From: Sycon ciliatum
Taxonomy: Eukaryota > Porifera > Calcarea > Leucosolenida > Sycettidae
Assembly: GCF_964019385.1 (NCBI RefSeq)
Contig: NC_088645.1
Location: forward strand, 45,922,313-45,986,312
Direction of reading: 5' to 3'
Length of the DNA stretch: 64,000 bases
Positions within the stretch are counted from its first letter, which is position 1. Each line of letters opens with the position of its first letter. Below, piece by piece: positions 9,021 through 20,170 of this stretch. The notes under the pieces are model-generated. The model was not told the origin of the DNA. It searched no databases and saw only the letters and a list, made by a program, of their open reading frames with translations. The translations under genes and the position numbers were made by a program.

Positions 9021-9063
9021 TTTCCGAAATCGATTTTCAAACTCCGATCATCAGTGGAAATAC
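9021..9063 (-). ncRNA. Hammerhead ribozyme motif, divergent PLE copy
   Basis: Minus strand: stem I TTTCCA, CTGATGA, nine bases, GAAA, palindromic ATCGAT, TT, then CGGAAA, which pairs with TTTCC. Stem II (TCGGAGTTT) no longer folds, so the copy is probably inactive. Position relative to the PLE tail upstream matches the 3.6-kb copy. Confidence 0.65.
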
Positions 9064-9310
9064 GGAACTAAAGTGATCAAGGGAAAAACAAAGGTTAAAA
9101 TCCAAAGAAGTGTGACACATGACGGGTAACTTGTGGTAAGTATTACAAAAAGTGAGAACTAAGATAAAGAGTAAGTGTGACAAACGGGCATGAACAGTGC
9201 AGAAACAACTCATGAACACGGGGTGCAAACTCACAAAATAACCTAAGTGCTAAAATATGTTCTTTTTGCTTACACAAATCGGGCTTATGCGTACGAATAC
9301 AATTTATATA
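9064..9310 (-). pseudogene. PLE C-terminal fragment with 3' UTR
   Basis: Minus-strand peptide CIRTHKPDLCKQKEHILALRLF (about 9240-9310) matches the end of the PLE proteins at 3884 and 4895, but the stop is lost and the frame runs on. The downstream sequence resembles the other PLE 3' UTR and ends with the hammerhead at 9021-9063. The copy is truncated at its 5' side by the inverted repeat starting at 9321. Confidence 0.7.
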
Positions 9311-9320
9311 ATTATTATAC

Positions 9321-9806
9321 ATTATCCATATAAAACCGCTCTGTGAGCGGTCCTGAAAAACCTTTACTGGTGCTGCCCCGTCGTAAAAGTAAGAAATTAG
9401 AACTGGAGCATTGTCCCCCAAATGCGAACAGATCCACCTAAATCGCGAATGACGGGACCCGAACGCACCAGTAGCACGAGATCGGGAGGGCACAGGATCA
9501 CAGCAATTATCATAGGGTAACACCACCACTACTATAGTGCAGTACATTGCACATTGCATCAGTGGCAGTGTATTGCTAGTACACGTACAATTATCGACGA
9601 CCATGGCCTATTGTCTGGACCAACGTCCCCATCTGCATCCACAGCTAGGAACCTCGTGCTACTGGTGCGTTCGGGTCCCGTCATTCGCGATTTAGGTGGA
9701 TCTGTTCGCATTTGGGGGACAATGCTCCAGTTCTAATTTCTTACTTTTACGACGGGGCAGCACCAGTAAAGGTTTTTCAGAACAGAGCGGTTTTTATATG
9801 GATAAT
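9321..9806. mobile_element. Foldback element with 155-bp inverted arms
   Basis: Arms 9321-9480 and 9653-9806 are near-identical reverse complements, with outer ends ATTATCCATATAAAA, around a 172-bp centre. The left arm has a short extra TGAGCGG. No coding capacity; target duplication not clear. Confidence 0.8.
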
Positions 9807-11430
9807 TTCAGTTCTTTTTCCGTTCCCTCCCCACCCCAACCCCGAAGGTAAACATGATGAGCACGCGCGCGATGTATTGTATGTAGCCATGAGACTGCAA
9901 TAACACACTGATACATACCAGCCCTAACCACCTCGCTACCCCGCACACAGATACACAAACACGTGGGTGCACACGGCACACGCACGTGGCCACGCACACA
10001 TACGCACATGAACACGACACAAACAGGAAACTCTTCATGTATATAAATGCCATGCAAAGCAGTGGCCACCATACACCAGAAAGTGCAGAAAGTCACATAT
10101 CCAACAGATAGAGAAGTGAACAGCAATCTGGTACAGCCCACACAAGACAAAGCTGACCTGATACTCGTCCCAGGATCGCAAGTGGCAGATCATTTTCAAT
10201 GCATAACATGCAGGTGTACGTTACACGCATGGACAAAATCTGACCATGTCGCCAGCACACAATGTAATCACAAGTATACCCCACAAGTTACACACATGCA
10301 CACTAGAAGCACAATGAAAGCAATGGAAAAGTACGATGTGGTTGCTGAAGCATCTTCACAATTCAAATTCAGACTTCAATGTGGTCGTCACAGGATGATA
10401 TACCTGCAAGATACAAGTGATGCAGAAAGAAAGCAGAAGGTCGTGAGGTAGACTATGAGACACCACAAGCGGGTCACGTACATGTATGTTCAGGGCTAGT
10501 GCACTCACACGCGGAATTATCATATTCGAGCATTTCCCAAACTGAAAAGTGCAATGAAATCCACTTGCATGCAGAGGAGCAATTTTGCAGTGTGATGCGT
10601 AATTCGACACGATCTGCGATGCTGCGTGCGATGCAAACTCGCGCAAAATATCATTCACGGAATGACTGCAAGAGGTCAGTGATGCAACAACGCCCTGCTG
10701 ACATGTGTCTCAAAGCTCAATAAGAATGCGTTTATCACCATGGCACTCGCATAGCCGGTACAACTGGTACAAATGTGCAAGCAATTCCATCTTTTGTCTC
10801 GCCTCCTCAGATAACCACCGCAAGGGTGCGACGACAACCTTCGGCCTGACAAGGTGCTTCCAGACAATCTTCGCACTGGTTGGTACACAGTTCACTATGA
10901 TGTTTGTATTGTCAGCACACAAGTCATGCATGAGACGCGGGTTGCCGTCAATTGGCAATGGAAGGTGGAGTATTTTGTTCTTGGCACCTCACTCGCTTTG
11001 AATGCGGTCGACTGGGCCATGCTTTGTGTCTAGCTTGTAACATGTCTGGAAGGGTTCCACTTTTTGAGTGAGTTTAGTCGCGACAAGCACTGGGGTACAG
11101 GGTCAAGGTGCAAGTCATTGAGAACGCAAGATGGCGGTATGCTGTCTTTCTTCACGTACAGTTTGCAAACCCTGCAAATGAACATGGCGTCTGTAGCGTG
11201 CGACTGTACACCATTAACTATTGGCAAGATATACACACGCACCTTTAAAAACGTAACGAACTACAAGAATAGAGTGAGTACAATGCGCTGTCGACCTGAT
11301 AACGTGTTGGAAGATAACAGGTCTACCGTCCCACCTAACCGTACCCTTCATCATTCCTCATTCACCATCGCGCGATACTATGGCACACACTGGCTGCGGC
11401 TACATATCAAGGGATGCCTTACCGTCGTCT
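9807..11430. other. No recognised gene
   Basis: Contains a CA-rich stretch around 9940-10020 and otherwise unique-looking sequence. Frames of up to 134 codons occur on both strands without recognisable domains or convincing splice sites. Confidence 0.5.
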
Positions 11431-11431
11431 A

Positions 11432-11560
11432 GAGGGGACGTCTTCGCAGCAATGTTTTTCGTCCTGCGCATTCAGTCCGCCGACGCGACAGAGTTTACGG
11501 GGCCGTTCCAGTTGCAGAAGACATTCGATTCATCGGGCCAGTGCAGCAACAGGGCCGTGG
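11432..11560 (+). repeat. Diverged single copy of the 150-165 bp repeat
   Basis: Shares GGACGTCTTCGCAGCAATGT, CCTGCGCATTCAGTCCGCC and TTGCAGAAGACATTC with the tandem array at 14745-15230. It lies just outside the left end of the 3-kb inverted-repeat element, while the array lies just outside the right end. Confidence 0.8.
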
Positions 11561-11659
11561 GCACTCAGGGGCAGAGGAGTGACATTGTGAATGGACAAGA
11601 AATATGCAGTGGCAAGTGGCAAGTGCCATGAATGTCAAGTTCTCATTTCTAATTGAGCT

Positions 11660-14633
11660 ATGGGGCTGTTAAGTGTGACGTCACGGCTCCTTCGATACGC
11701 ATAGCAACGGAGAGCACTGGGGACAAACAAAAGTCGCGTCCTCTGGATGGAACCAGATGTCAAGGGCAACAGCATCTAAATGACTGGAGAGACAGTTGTT
11801 TTTCTTTGCTTTTTCTTCAAGCGATTGTTGTCGCTCTTTACTCCTTGTTCTTTCCTCTACAAAACTCCTGTAGTCGTCGAGTGCCTTCATGATGGCTGTG
11901 AAATTGGCTGCCCACAGTAAAACTCCGTGTTTGAGAGTACTTTGAAGATGTTTCGCGTCCTGATGGATCAAAGTATGAGCTCTCCTTGTGGATTCGATTA
12001 TATATAGGTGAGTTGTTCAAGAAATCAGTGTCTTCTTTCTGTCTCTGCCCTCACGCTGGCACAATATCAGCCTCTATATCCATGACAGCTCGTACCTCCC
12101 GTAAACTGCATGACTTAGATATATTTTCGCCCTCCGTGGTGATTGAAGACCCATGGAAGAATTTATTATGTTCAGAATGATGTCCTAAGAATATAAAATA
12201 AAATAATTCTAGGGAATTGTCATAGGGTATTTTTGGAAGGATGGAGACAGAGAGAGAGAGAGAGAGAGCACTGTTTGAAGTGTTTGTCTCACTGTAATTA
12301 CTCCAGATTATTGAATGTTGTATGATCTACTTCAAAAAGAAGTACTCTATATTTTCCATAATGTTTTTTCCTGATTTGCGGGATCTCTTCTTTTGCTGTT
12401 TGCGTGTTTACAGGAAGTGGCTGTCTGGTGTAACTGCACCAGATCCTGGGGAAATTAAGTCAGATGCAGAGGCAGGGTCGTCCAGTGATGCAACACTGCC
12501 GTTCTGTATGCAACGTTACCGCTAATACCCCCGGCGAAAACACAAAAAAGACAAACACGTGAAAAGACTACAGTATTGACCGTTCTGCTAATAAATGCAG
12601 GACTGCTCCGACAGTCGATAATCGAAACACAGAGCACCAGCATGATGTTTTCATATTGGGAACCACACAACAGCTCAATTCTCAAGCCCAAAAATTGATG
12701 AATACAAATACAGAGCGACGCAACAAGAGGTCATCCGGCAACCAAACAAACCTGGGTCTAATGCACTGAATAGTCCTGAAATACGCAGGCCGGACAAAGC
12801 AATGCAAGCACATAATGTTACAAGGTACATGCATTGCAGAACAAAGTGTAACCAAAGATACACAGGGTTATAGCTGCACACTTGTGCATGTGCTCGCTCA
12901 GCCCAAGAACACACGATCATGATGATAGAAACAATCCGGGGGAAACACGCTAACACCGAAGTAAGCGTCAACACGTAAATAGTGCAGCTCTGAAAAAATT
13001 ACATTGACATGAACATTGGTGTGTCGAGTAGTATCAGGCTTGAATAATCATCCAACCAAGACTTCATCAGGTCCCAGACGCTGAGATCGCACGCCGAATG
13101 TGAAGTGCATCTAGCCTTGAACCTGTCGCACAAGGCACACATATATGGCAAAATGACATCCACTCTGATTATTTCCAGAGGCCAATCATGACAGAACACA
13201 GAAATGAAACCACGGGCTCAACCAAGTAAACGCAAAGGAAGTTCGTCAAAATAATCCATGCAGTGCTCTTTTAATTGCAGCGCTGATTGCAGTGTTGCGT
13301 CATAGCCCGATACCCGCTGAGCACAGACACAACTCCATTCGTCAGGGGCAAGACATACTCTTTTGGAATAAAGTCATAAAGTACAGCGTTCCAATGACAT
13401 TACGGACACCTTGTGTAAATGCATGGTCTGTTCATCTGGCCGACTCGGCCACGCATGAGAGTGTGTGCATGTACATGCGCGCGCTTGCGCGAAGCGCGCG
13501 CGCACACACACACACCATGTATTCGGTGCGTATGGTGTACCAGTTGCGGGACAATGAAGATGGAATCATTATCATGATGTTACATGTACACAAGAGTACA
13601 TAACCCCCCAGAGTGTGCAACGCCTGATCCAGCTCTGCATAGGGTCTTGGTCGAGCGGAATCGGATCTTTGCGTCATAATACCGTACACATCTGAGGGGA
13701 ACCCGGGGAGTCGCGGGTACTCTTGGATCAAAAACAATGGTGCCCTGCCTCGAGACCGGCCTTGCGCTGGTGTGGAGTGTACGCATGACATCAGAAGATC
13801 CGATTCCGCTCGACCAAGACCCTATGCAGAGCTAGATCGGCGTTGCACACTCTAGGGGGTTATGTACTCTTGATGTACATCTACAGTGTATGTTTGAGTG
13901 TAAAGTAAATTTTATTTTATTGGACATTTCTTCGACACAACTAATAATATTACTTACTTCACATGTTCGCATTTCTCATAAGCGATCCACCTGCGCTCCG
14001 TATCAGTCGAGGAAAAATTATCCCAGATATACACTAGTCACCACAGCCATGTGATGACATTGGGATGGGCCCCAAGCAGTGCACGATTGCACTCTCTAGT
14101 TACAATAAATTTGGCCAGATTATCTGTGAAGACAAAATGCAATGCATAGCGGCAATCGATGGATGAAGAGAGAGTTTGTAAATACCCATATCTTTCCACT
14201 TGTTCAGGAGCTTACCTTTTGGAGTTCACATCGTTTACACGATCTCTCATGCTGTCTTGCACCTTGGTTTTGTTGACCATGGATACGCCAACCCAGAAAA
14301 CATTCTACAGGAGCTACTAATGCAGAGCGTTTTTCACGCTCGATCTCGGCGATCTACCTTGTCACGCCAATAAAATCCTCCATGACACTGGCTACAGTCA
14401 CAAGAGACGTCTCAGTAAGGTAATGAGCACGACAACATCGTCGAGATCAAGGACAAAGAGAAAACAAAACACTCACTGAAAACAGCAAAGAAGAAACGAA
14501 GAAATGTACACGATTCCTATATGTTGCCACTGACAACTGGGTCGGTGGGGACGACGCTACTTTTGTTTGTCCCCAGTGGGATCGTTGCTATGCGTATCGA
14601 AGGAACTGTGACGTCATCACTTAACAGCCCCAT
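11660..14633. mobile_element. 3-kb terminal-inverted-repeat element
   Basis: About 85 bp at each end are inverted copies: ATGGGGCTGTTAAGTG at 11660 and the reverse complement ending CAGCCCCAT at 14633, with shared CTTCGATACGCATAGCAACG and TGGGGACAAACAAAAGT. A TGACGTCA palindrome lies within both repeats. I recognise no transposase in the 2.8-kb interior, which has an (AG)n run at 12247-12269 and a nested MITE at 13592-13871. Target duplication uncertain. Probably non-autonomous. Confidence 0.75.
13592..13871. mobile_element. MULE-type MITE, copy 1 (9-bp target duplication)
   Basis: Ends AAGAGTACATAAC and GTTATGTACTCTT, long inverted arms including GAGTGTGCAACGCC, and flanks CATGTACAC / GATGTACAT that agree at seven of nine positions. 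Related to 34888-35169 and 43159-43357. Long inverted ends with 9-bp duplications fit Mutator-like elements. Nested in the 3-kb element. Confidence 0.75.
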
Positions 14634-14744
14634 TACTTACAGTCCTGCCATTGCTCGCTCGTCTTGATTCCTCCTCGTTCGTCTGCGTCCACTTCTGCCG
14701 TCCTCCCCGTCACGGCGTCAGGTCAGTGCATTCTCATTAATTTC

Positions 14745-15230
14745 TCAATGGCACTTTTCGGGACGGGGGTACCGGAAGGAGTTCGCACGATGCCTCCAAA
14801 GGCCTAGAGCGGACGTCTTTGCAGCAATATGTTTCGTCGGCCACGGGACAGCGTTTAACGCAGTAACGGGGCACTTTGCGGTACGGGGGTACCGGAAGAA
14901 GTTCGCACCATGTCTCCAAAGGCCTAGAACGGACGTCTCTGCAGCAATATATTTTTCGTCCTGCGCATTCAGCCCGCCGACGCGACAGCGTTTACGGGGT
15001 CGTTCCACTTGCAGAAGACATTCATCGATCATCAATGGCACTTTGCGGTACGGGGGTGCCGGAAGGAGTTCCCACCTCCAAAGGCCTAGAGCGGACGTCT
15101 TTGCAGCAATTCTTTTTGCCCTGCGCATTCAGTCCGCCTACGCGACAGGGGGGGGGGGCTTTCCAGGTGCAGAAGACATTCATCAATGGCACTTTGCGGT
15201 ACGGGGTACGGAAAGGGGCCTCCTCGTTCG
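14745..15230 (+). repeat. Tandem repeat, about 125-165 bp unit, three and a half copies
   Basis: Units start at about 14748, 14869, 15035 and 15186 with GGCACTTTGCGGTACGGGGG, followed by CCAAAGGCCTAGAGCGGACG. Frames across it (up to 232 codons) look like products of the repetition. Confidence 0.85.
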
Positions 15231-15599
15231 ACTTCGTCGACTGCTGCAGTTCTCCTTCCCGTCAGGGGTACCGAAAGGGGCCTCCTCGTTCGTCTTCGTC
15301 GACTTCTGCAGTTCTCAACTATTTCGCGTACGGGAAAGTCATCGCGCGACTGTCGCTCGATGGCTTTCTCGCACGTGACATCGACGTTTACCAAGTGACA
15401 TTGGCACAAAGCAGACCGCTGACGGGGTCACGTGTCAACAAAGTATCAACAAAGACAAGTGTCGACAACGTGTGGACCACGTGTATAGCGGTACACTACA
15501 AGTCCTCTTCTTTCCTCAATGTTCACCCTCCAGTCGGCTGCTACTTGCACCGAGAGGCGCACTACAAATTGTAGAGGGCAATCATTCTCTTCACTTTCT

Positions 15600-15796
15600 T
15601 TGCCCGCTGCTACCACTAGATATGCATGTTCTCTATTTCTTTCCTTGGCGCTGATAGGTGGAATTCTCTGCCTGTCTCGTGTCGTTAGGTTGAGCATCTA
15701 TCCGTTTTTGTTTCGCTCTGTAAAGAGCACTTAGGGTTCCCTGTAACAAGACGGCAACGTCAGTCTGTAGGGCCTTCCCTATCAAAATAATAAATT
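15600..15796 (+). mobile_element. CR1-like LINE 3' terminal fragment
   Basis: The translation across a frame change carries the LINE C-terminal signature LGADRWNSLPVS and a V..TLRVPCNK block. It ends with CCCTATCAAAATAATAAA and a (CTA)n tail. The LINE at 21.9-25.9 kb has the same end arrangement (GSDRWNSLPADI, then CCCTATCAAAAATTTAATAA). Confidence 0.7.

Positions 15797-15842
<46 letters not shown>
15797..15842. repeat. (CTA)n microsatellite at LINE tail
   Basis: Fifteen CTA units directly after the LINE 3' end, as expected for LINEs with simple-repeat tails. Confidence 0.95.
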
Positions 15843-16079
15843 ACTCAGCGGTACACTAATTCTCGTGCCATTCTCGTGTCACAAAACTGGAACATCGAGT
15901 ACCAGTATGGAAAGGCTTCAGACAGGAAGCCTTTCCAATGTTTCGTGCATAGCCATGATACGTGTTCAGATATGAACCCCAGCTGAGAAATGAATAAGCA
16001 TTCTAACATTTATGCATTTATGGGTCTACGAAAGGCAAAACAGGGAAGTAAAGTAAAAAAAAAACACTTTTTACAGAAT

Positions 16080-16342
16080 TGTGTAGACCGGGTACGGTAC
16101 AAGCTTCACCAAGTAGTAGATTCGCTGTCTGCATGGTTTATCTAGCCCACTTCTCAGCCTCCTATTACAGTCCTATTCACTCCCCGCTGCACTGGCCCAC
16201 ATTCTGCTGCCACAACCCGGGGCCAAGCTACACCTGCTCTTGTCTTGCCTGCCTGCCACTCCCCGGTATGGTTTCCATTCCATTGCGTATCTTGGTGCCG
16301 ACAGGTGGAATGCGCTGCCTCCATCTTGTCGCCTGGCCGAGT
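16080..16342 (+). pseudogene. CR1-like LINE C-terminal fragment, 5' part of split copy
   Basis: Carries the LGADRWNALPPSCRLAE block (with frame changes upstream) and stops abruptly at the left end of the element at 16343. The reading resumes at 20520 in the same frame. Confidence 0.75.
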
Positions 16343-16575
16343 TAGGCCTCGGCGGGTAATGCTAGTTATTTCAGCTCAAAATGCTTTTAGCATTGCTAGT
16401 TATTCGGTCATATAATGCTCGTTAGAATGCTAATTTGGACTTGTAATGCTAGTTGAAAAGGCAATGTGAACCACTCATATGGCATTGTGTCATAATGTAA
16501 GTCACACTGCACGGAATACTGCTATTGGAAGTACCTAGTACTTTGAAAGTAGATTATAATTATGGTGATGCTATT

Positions 16576-16920
16576 TCAAAATGATGTGGAACTGAAGTTG
16601 CTATCATGAACTAGCAGTGAATAACAGTAAATCAGAACCCTACGTCGACAGTCTTCAAAGTACTTTGAGGGTGCATACGGAATGCTATTTTGGAAATTTA
16701 GTATATTGTGTGGTATGAAAAAGTACAATATAAGTGATCTAACCCTCGATATGCTTGCTCCTTTGGCTTTGGGCAGTCGTGAAGCCTCACCGGGCTCATC
16801 CTCCACCTCTGCCTCGTTCTCGTCTTTCTTATTATCCTCCTCTGTCTCGTACTCATCTTCCTCACTCTCTTCCTCCGAAGAATCAGAGACTTCCAACACA
16901 TTTCCATTTGATGTACTCAT
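16576..16920 (-). CDS. Small acidic ORF inside the hAT-like element (uncertain)
   Basis: From ATG at 16918-16920 on the minus strand the frame gives a Ser/Glu-rich stretch (DSSEEESEEDEYETEEDNKK) and PGEASRLPKAKG, then loses character. The strong acidic composition is unlikely to be random and could be an exon of the element's own gene or of a captured gene. I do not recognise it, and a frame this short with low complexity can also be fortuitous. Confidence 0.25.
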   Translation of the reverse strand: MSTSNGNVLEVSDSSEEESEEDEYETEEDNKKDENEAEVEDEPGEASRLPKAKGASISRVRSLILYFFIPHNILNFQNSIPYAPSKYFEDCRRRVLIYCYSLLVHDSNFSSTSF

Positions 16921-17037
16921 GGTGCAAGCAAGCCGGCACTGCATGACTCTGTGAATAGGAAAGACAAGGTTTCTTTCCGTTTCCCATGATGGCATCAACG
17001 TGGTACGTCTATACCTAGCAGCTGCCACTAAGATTTT

Positions 17038-17367
17038 CCCATTTCGCTAGCAATGGTACATTGCGACGGGAAGTGGGAGTTGTGCTAGGAGCTGAGAGCG
17101 AGATATAACAGTGTATTGCCTATGACGTCATAAATATCCAACCGGAACTTCACAGCATGAAAAAATAAAATCACGCAACCACATCACTACAGTTGCCTTT
17201 TTTAGTGAAGCGAGACTACGGATATGTGACAGGAAAAAATGAATCATTCCCAACACATCCACCAACCCATAATGGGAGGGCGGGTGGGACACTGTTATAT
17301 CTCGCTCTCAGCTCCTAGCACAACTCCCACTTCCCGTCACAATGTACCATTGCTAGCGAAATGGGAA
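17038..17367. repeat. Inverted repeat, 77-bp arms
   Basis: Arms 17038-17114 and 17291-17367 (CCCATTTCGCTAGCAATGGT and its reverse complement) flank a 176-bp centre. They overlap the left copy of the longer inverted repeat shared with 20066-20170, so the left flank of the DIRS-derived block is rearranged. Confidence 0.85.
17113..17206. repeat. Inverted terminal repeat of DIRS-derived block, left
   Basis: CCTATGACGTCATAAATATC through GTTGCCTTTTTTAG is repeated in inverse orientation at 20070-20165. DIRS-type elements end in inverted repeats, so this pair probably delimits the retroelement that carries the ORF at 18870-20015. The stretch 17400-18870 between holds no recognised RT or recombinase. 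Confidence 0.65.
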
Positions 17368-18869
17368 ATTACGCATCGGAGCTTCAAGCTTCGATATAAC
17401 AGTGTATACTTCAAAGCGCACACGACACATAAACACATGTGGGATAAACATATTCATTCCCATGCATGGATAACATTCTAGTCACGGGACAGGCACCTAA
17501 GTGTCCTGATAGCAGCAGGTCAGGCTATAGCCCAAACCCCGGAGCTGAGAACGGCTGCACTGTAAGTGGCTGCTGCCGCTGATGCCAGGCCCCCCGGAAT
17601 GACCCTAAGAGGGACGGCTACGTGCTGTCCGCCGTACGCCACGATGCGGAGCGCGAAACCTACGCCAACACACATGCTGTACCGAGCAGAGCTCCGGTAC
17701 TGGAAAAGGCGCGAAACACACCTGCGAGAGAGGCAAAGCCCAGTCTTGAGCCAATACGATGAACCGCATCCGCCAGTCCAGACCTCCTCTGGCACTATAG
17801 TCTGTTTCAAAAAGATTTACAATCAGGTTTGGGTCTTAAAAAGTATGAAGATAAGGGAAATTTGGACAACAAAGTACATACAATGGCTTGTTAGGACACG
17901 GCAAATTGTTCTGTGAAGGTTTCGGAACAATTGGACCAGCCGTTGAGGAGTTAGAAGTTCGGCCAGGTTTCCGGCCTTTTCCCATGGTTTACAATTTGCC
18001 CAGGAAGCCAGTATCGATTTTTTATCAAAACCCACGATTTATCCTTTCCTTTTTGTTCTTGTGGTTATGAATGCTGTCTGCTGACCATGAATGATGAAGT
18101 TGTGAGTTCAAATCCCAACCTATCCTCAAGTCAAACTTTTTTTCTTCATTGTTTTGGACTTTTGATGATCAAGCTGGTACAAGACAAAGAAGATGGCTGC
18201 ACCCAACGACTTGTTCTTGGAGCTCGCGCTTCCTGCCGAACTGACTGCCACTTGACTGGCTCACGCCATGTGAACACCATGAACACACCCACAACACTGC
18301 AATGGTACGTGGTGTGAGTGAATATGGAAGTCATCGCGCAGTAGCTTTTTGAGATTTATTCTAGTATTTCAAGATCGCCAATTTATTTGAATTTAGCAGT
18401 CAACGCCGTCTTCTATCAGCGTTCACAAGCGTCTGCTTTTCTCAAAATGTCGTCGAAGTCACACGGATAGCTTTGCCAAGTCATGGCCTTGGGAATGAGT
18501 CCGTGTCGATGTCGTTTTCGTCACACGGTGAGTAAATTGTAGCGCAGCTCAAAGAAACTATTTTGGTCACAAAACGAATTAGGACCCATGCCGCTCGTCA
18601 ACATTTACAACACTTTCGTTTCGACATGTCCTCTTTGACTCCTTTATCCGATACGAGTAAGAACTCGTTTGTTGTAAACCAGACGTACATGACTGTATCA
18701 ACGTGAGTGAGTTGTCATTTTTCCTGCTTTCGCGCGGAATATTTCTTCGAGTTCACAGTGAGTTTTTCCAGGCAGCGCTCGAGTGCTCATACGGTAAGAC
18801 GCCAAACTCCCCGGGCAATCGCCAGGATTGCAAATCTTTTTGAAACGGACTGTAATATCCACACTGCCG

Positions 18870-20015
18870 CTATGCTGAGTAGCTGGTGTCCGGTCCGTGA
18901 CCGTCCTGTTGCTCTGGTGGGGGAAGCATCCGGCTTCGGTTAGCATAGCCACGACCGGCTTGGCTATATTGAGTCTGGTTGTACGGGCTGGTGTAAGGCT
19001 CGTACCGGGAGCCACCGCCGTACCTGCTGACCCCAGTACCTCGGAAAAACTGGCGTTCACCCGCTGACGCCCCTCCAGAGCCAGACTTGCTGTCGCTCGA
19101 CTGCGGAGGAGCTCGAGCGTCCTTGTATTGTTTCACAACCAAGCCCAGCGCCTCCTGGGACTCTGCCTTGGACTGGATGCGCTCCAATAGTTCCGGGCCG
19201 AACAGGGCCGTGCCCGCTTTATCAAATGGCTCCTCCGCCATGGGTACCAGGCTCTTATCTAGATGCTCTAGGAACTCCTGGCGCCTCAGCACCGAGAGCT
19301 TACTGTTGGCATTGCCCAGCAGAGACAAGCCAGCCGGAACCATGTCCAATACAGCTTGCGGGTCTAGGCCTGCACCAGCGTCCTGCGCTGCCTTGGCCTC
19401 CATCATCAGGGCAGAGAGAGGACCCAAACAATCCAATACGCTGCTCTGTAGCGAGTACAACATGTTGTCTCGCGACCTCTTGAATGACTGCCTTACACCA
19501 GGTAAATTCAGCACCTCGTGGTCTAGTTTAGGTGTGACCGCCACGTCCACCTCTGGTCGGGAAAACTGCTCTACTAGGTCCCTGCGCTCCTTTCCCTTCA
19601 AGGGCTTCCTGAAGCGAGTCTGAAGGAACTGTTTTATATCTGAGGACACCGGAGCATGCTCCGGGTCGTCCGTGCTCACGTCCACACACGAGGGTACCTG
19701 CCCACTCGTGGTGTCGTTCAAATCAGCATCACTCGAGCAGGCCTGCCCACTCGAGGAGCTAGGTGGAAGCAACAAACTTCCACCTGACAAACCAGACTTG
19801 GGCATGCCCAAGGAACTGGCGATTTCCCGGGGTTGAGTGCCTGCACTCAACCTGGAAAGTTTTGGCTCCGATCCATTGGACTGCGAGGACTGGCCCCTGG
19901 CCAGATCCCTTCTACATTCCGCTGTCGCTTCCAAAGCACGTAGACGATCATTGATCGGAGCAAGGAGATCCATAACGGCTGATGAAACAGCTTGCCGGAT
20001 TGAGTTTTCATCCAT
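18870..20015 (-). CDS. DIRS-type gag-like protein (ORF1)
   Basis: Uninterrupted 381-codon frame, minus strand. Residues 1-130 are low complexity and Ser/Pro rich; 130-320 is helical with FLQTRFRKPLKGKERRDLVE, DMVPAGLSLLGNANSKLSVL-RRQEF and FDKAGTALFGPELLER; the C-terminus is Gly/Tyr/Ser/Arg rich (GTGVSRYGGGSRYEPYTSP), like an RNA-binding tail. The LLGNA-LS-RR and LFG blocks are what I associate with gag-like ORF1 proteins of DIRS retroelements in invertebrates, which package element RNA. No RT, RNase H or tyrosine recombinase follows. The intact frame suggests recent arrival or a retained function. An uncharacterised domesticated derivative is the alternative. Confidence 0.6.
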   Translation of the reverse strand: MDENSIRQAVSSAVMDLLAPINDRLRALEATAECRRDLARGQSSQSNGSEPKLSRLSAGTQPREIASSLGMPKSGLSGGSLLLPPSSSSGQACSSDADLNDTTSGQVPSCVDVSTDDPEHAPVSSDIKQFLQTRFRKPLKGKERRDLVEQFSRPEVDVAVTPKLDHEVLNLPGVRQSFKRSRDNMLYSLQSSVLDCLGPLSALMMEAKAAQDAGAGLDPQAVLDMVPAGLSLLGNANSKLSVLRRQEFLEHLDKSLVPMAEEPFDKAGTALFGPELLERIQSKAESQEALGLVVKQYKDARAPPQSSDSKSGSGGASAGERQFFRGTGVSRYGGGSRYEPYTSPYNQTQYSQAGRGYANRSRMLPPPEQQDGHGPDTSYSA

Positions 20016-20065
20016 CTCTAATCGCGAGAAGAAGAGCTCAGATTTTCTAAATCACTTCGTATCGA

Positions 20066-20170
20066 GCGGAAATAAAAAAGGCAACTGTAGTGATGTGGTT
20101 GCGTGATTTTATTTTTTCATGCTGTGAAGTTCCGGTTGGATATTTATGACGTCATAGGCAATACACTGTT
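20066..20170. repeat. Inverted terminal repeat of DIRS-derived block, right
   Basis: Reverse complement of 17113-17206, followed by an AT-rich tract (20165-20205) and CGAAGCTTGAAGCTCCGATG, which recurs inverted at about 17371-17395. Confidence 0.65.

Noticed and set aside
14876-15574. 232-codon ORF on the plus strand
   Set aside because: Its first half is the 150-165 bp tandem repeat, and the rest has no recognisable domain or splice context.
18070-18115. Possible tRNA T arm (GAGTTCAAATCCC)
   Set aside because: No matching anticodon stem or acceptor stem; chance B-box match is likely.
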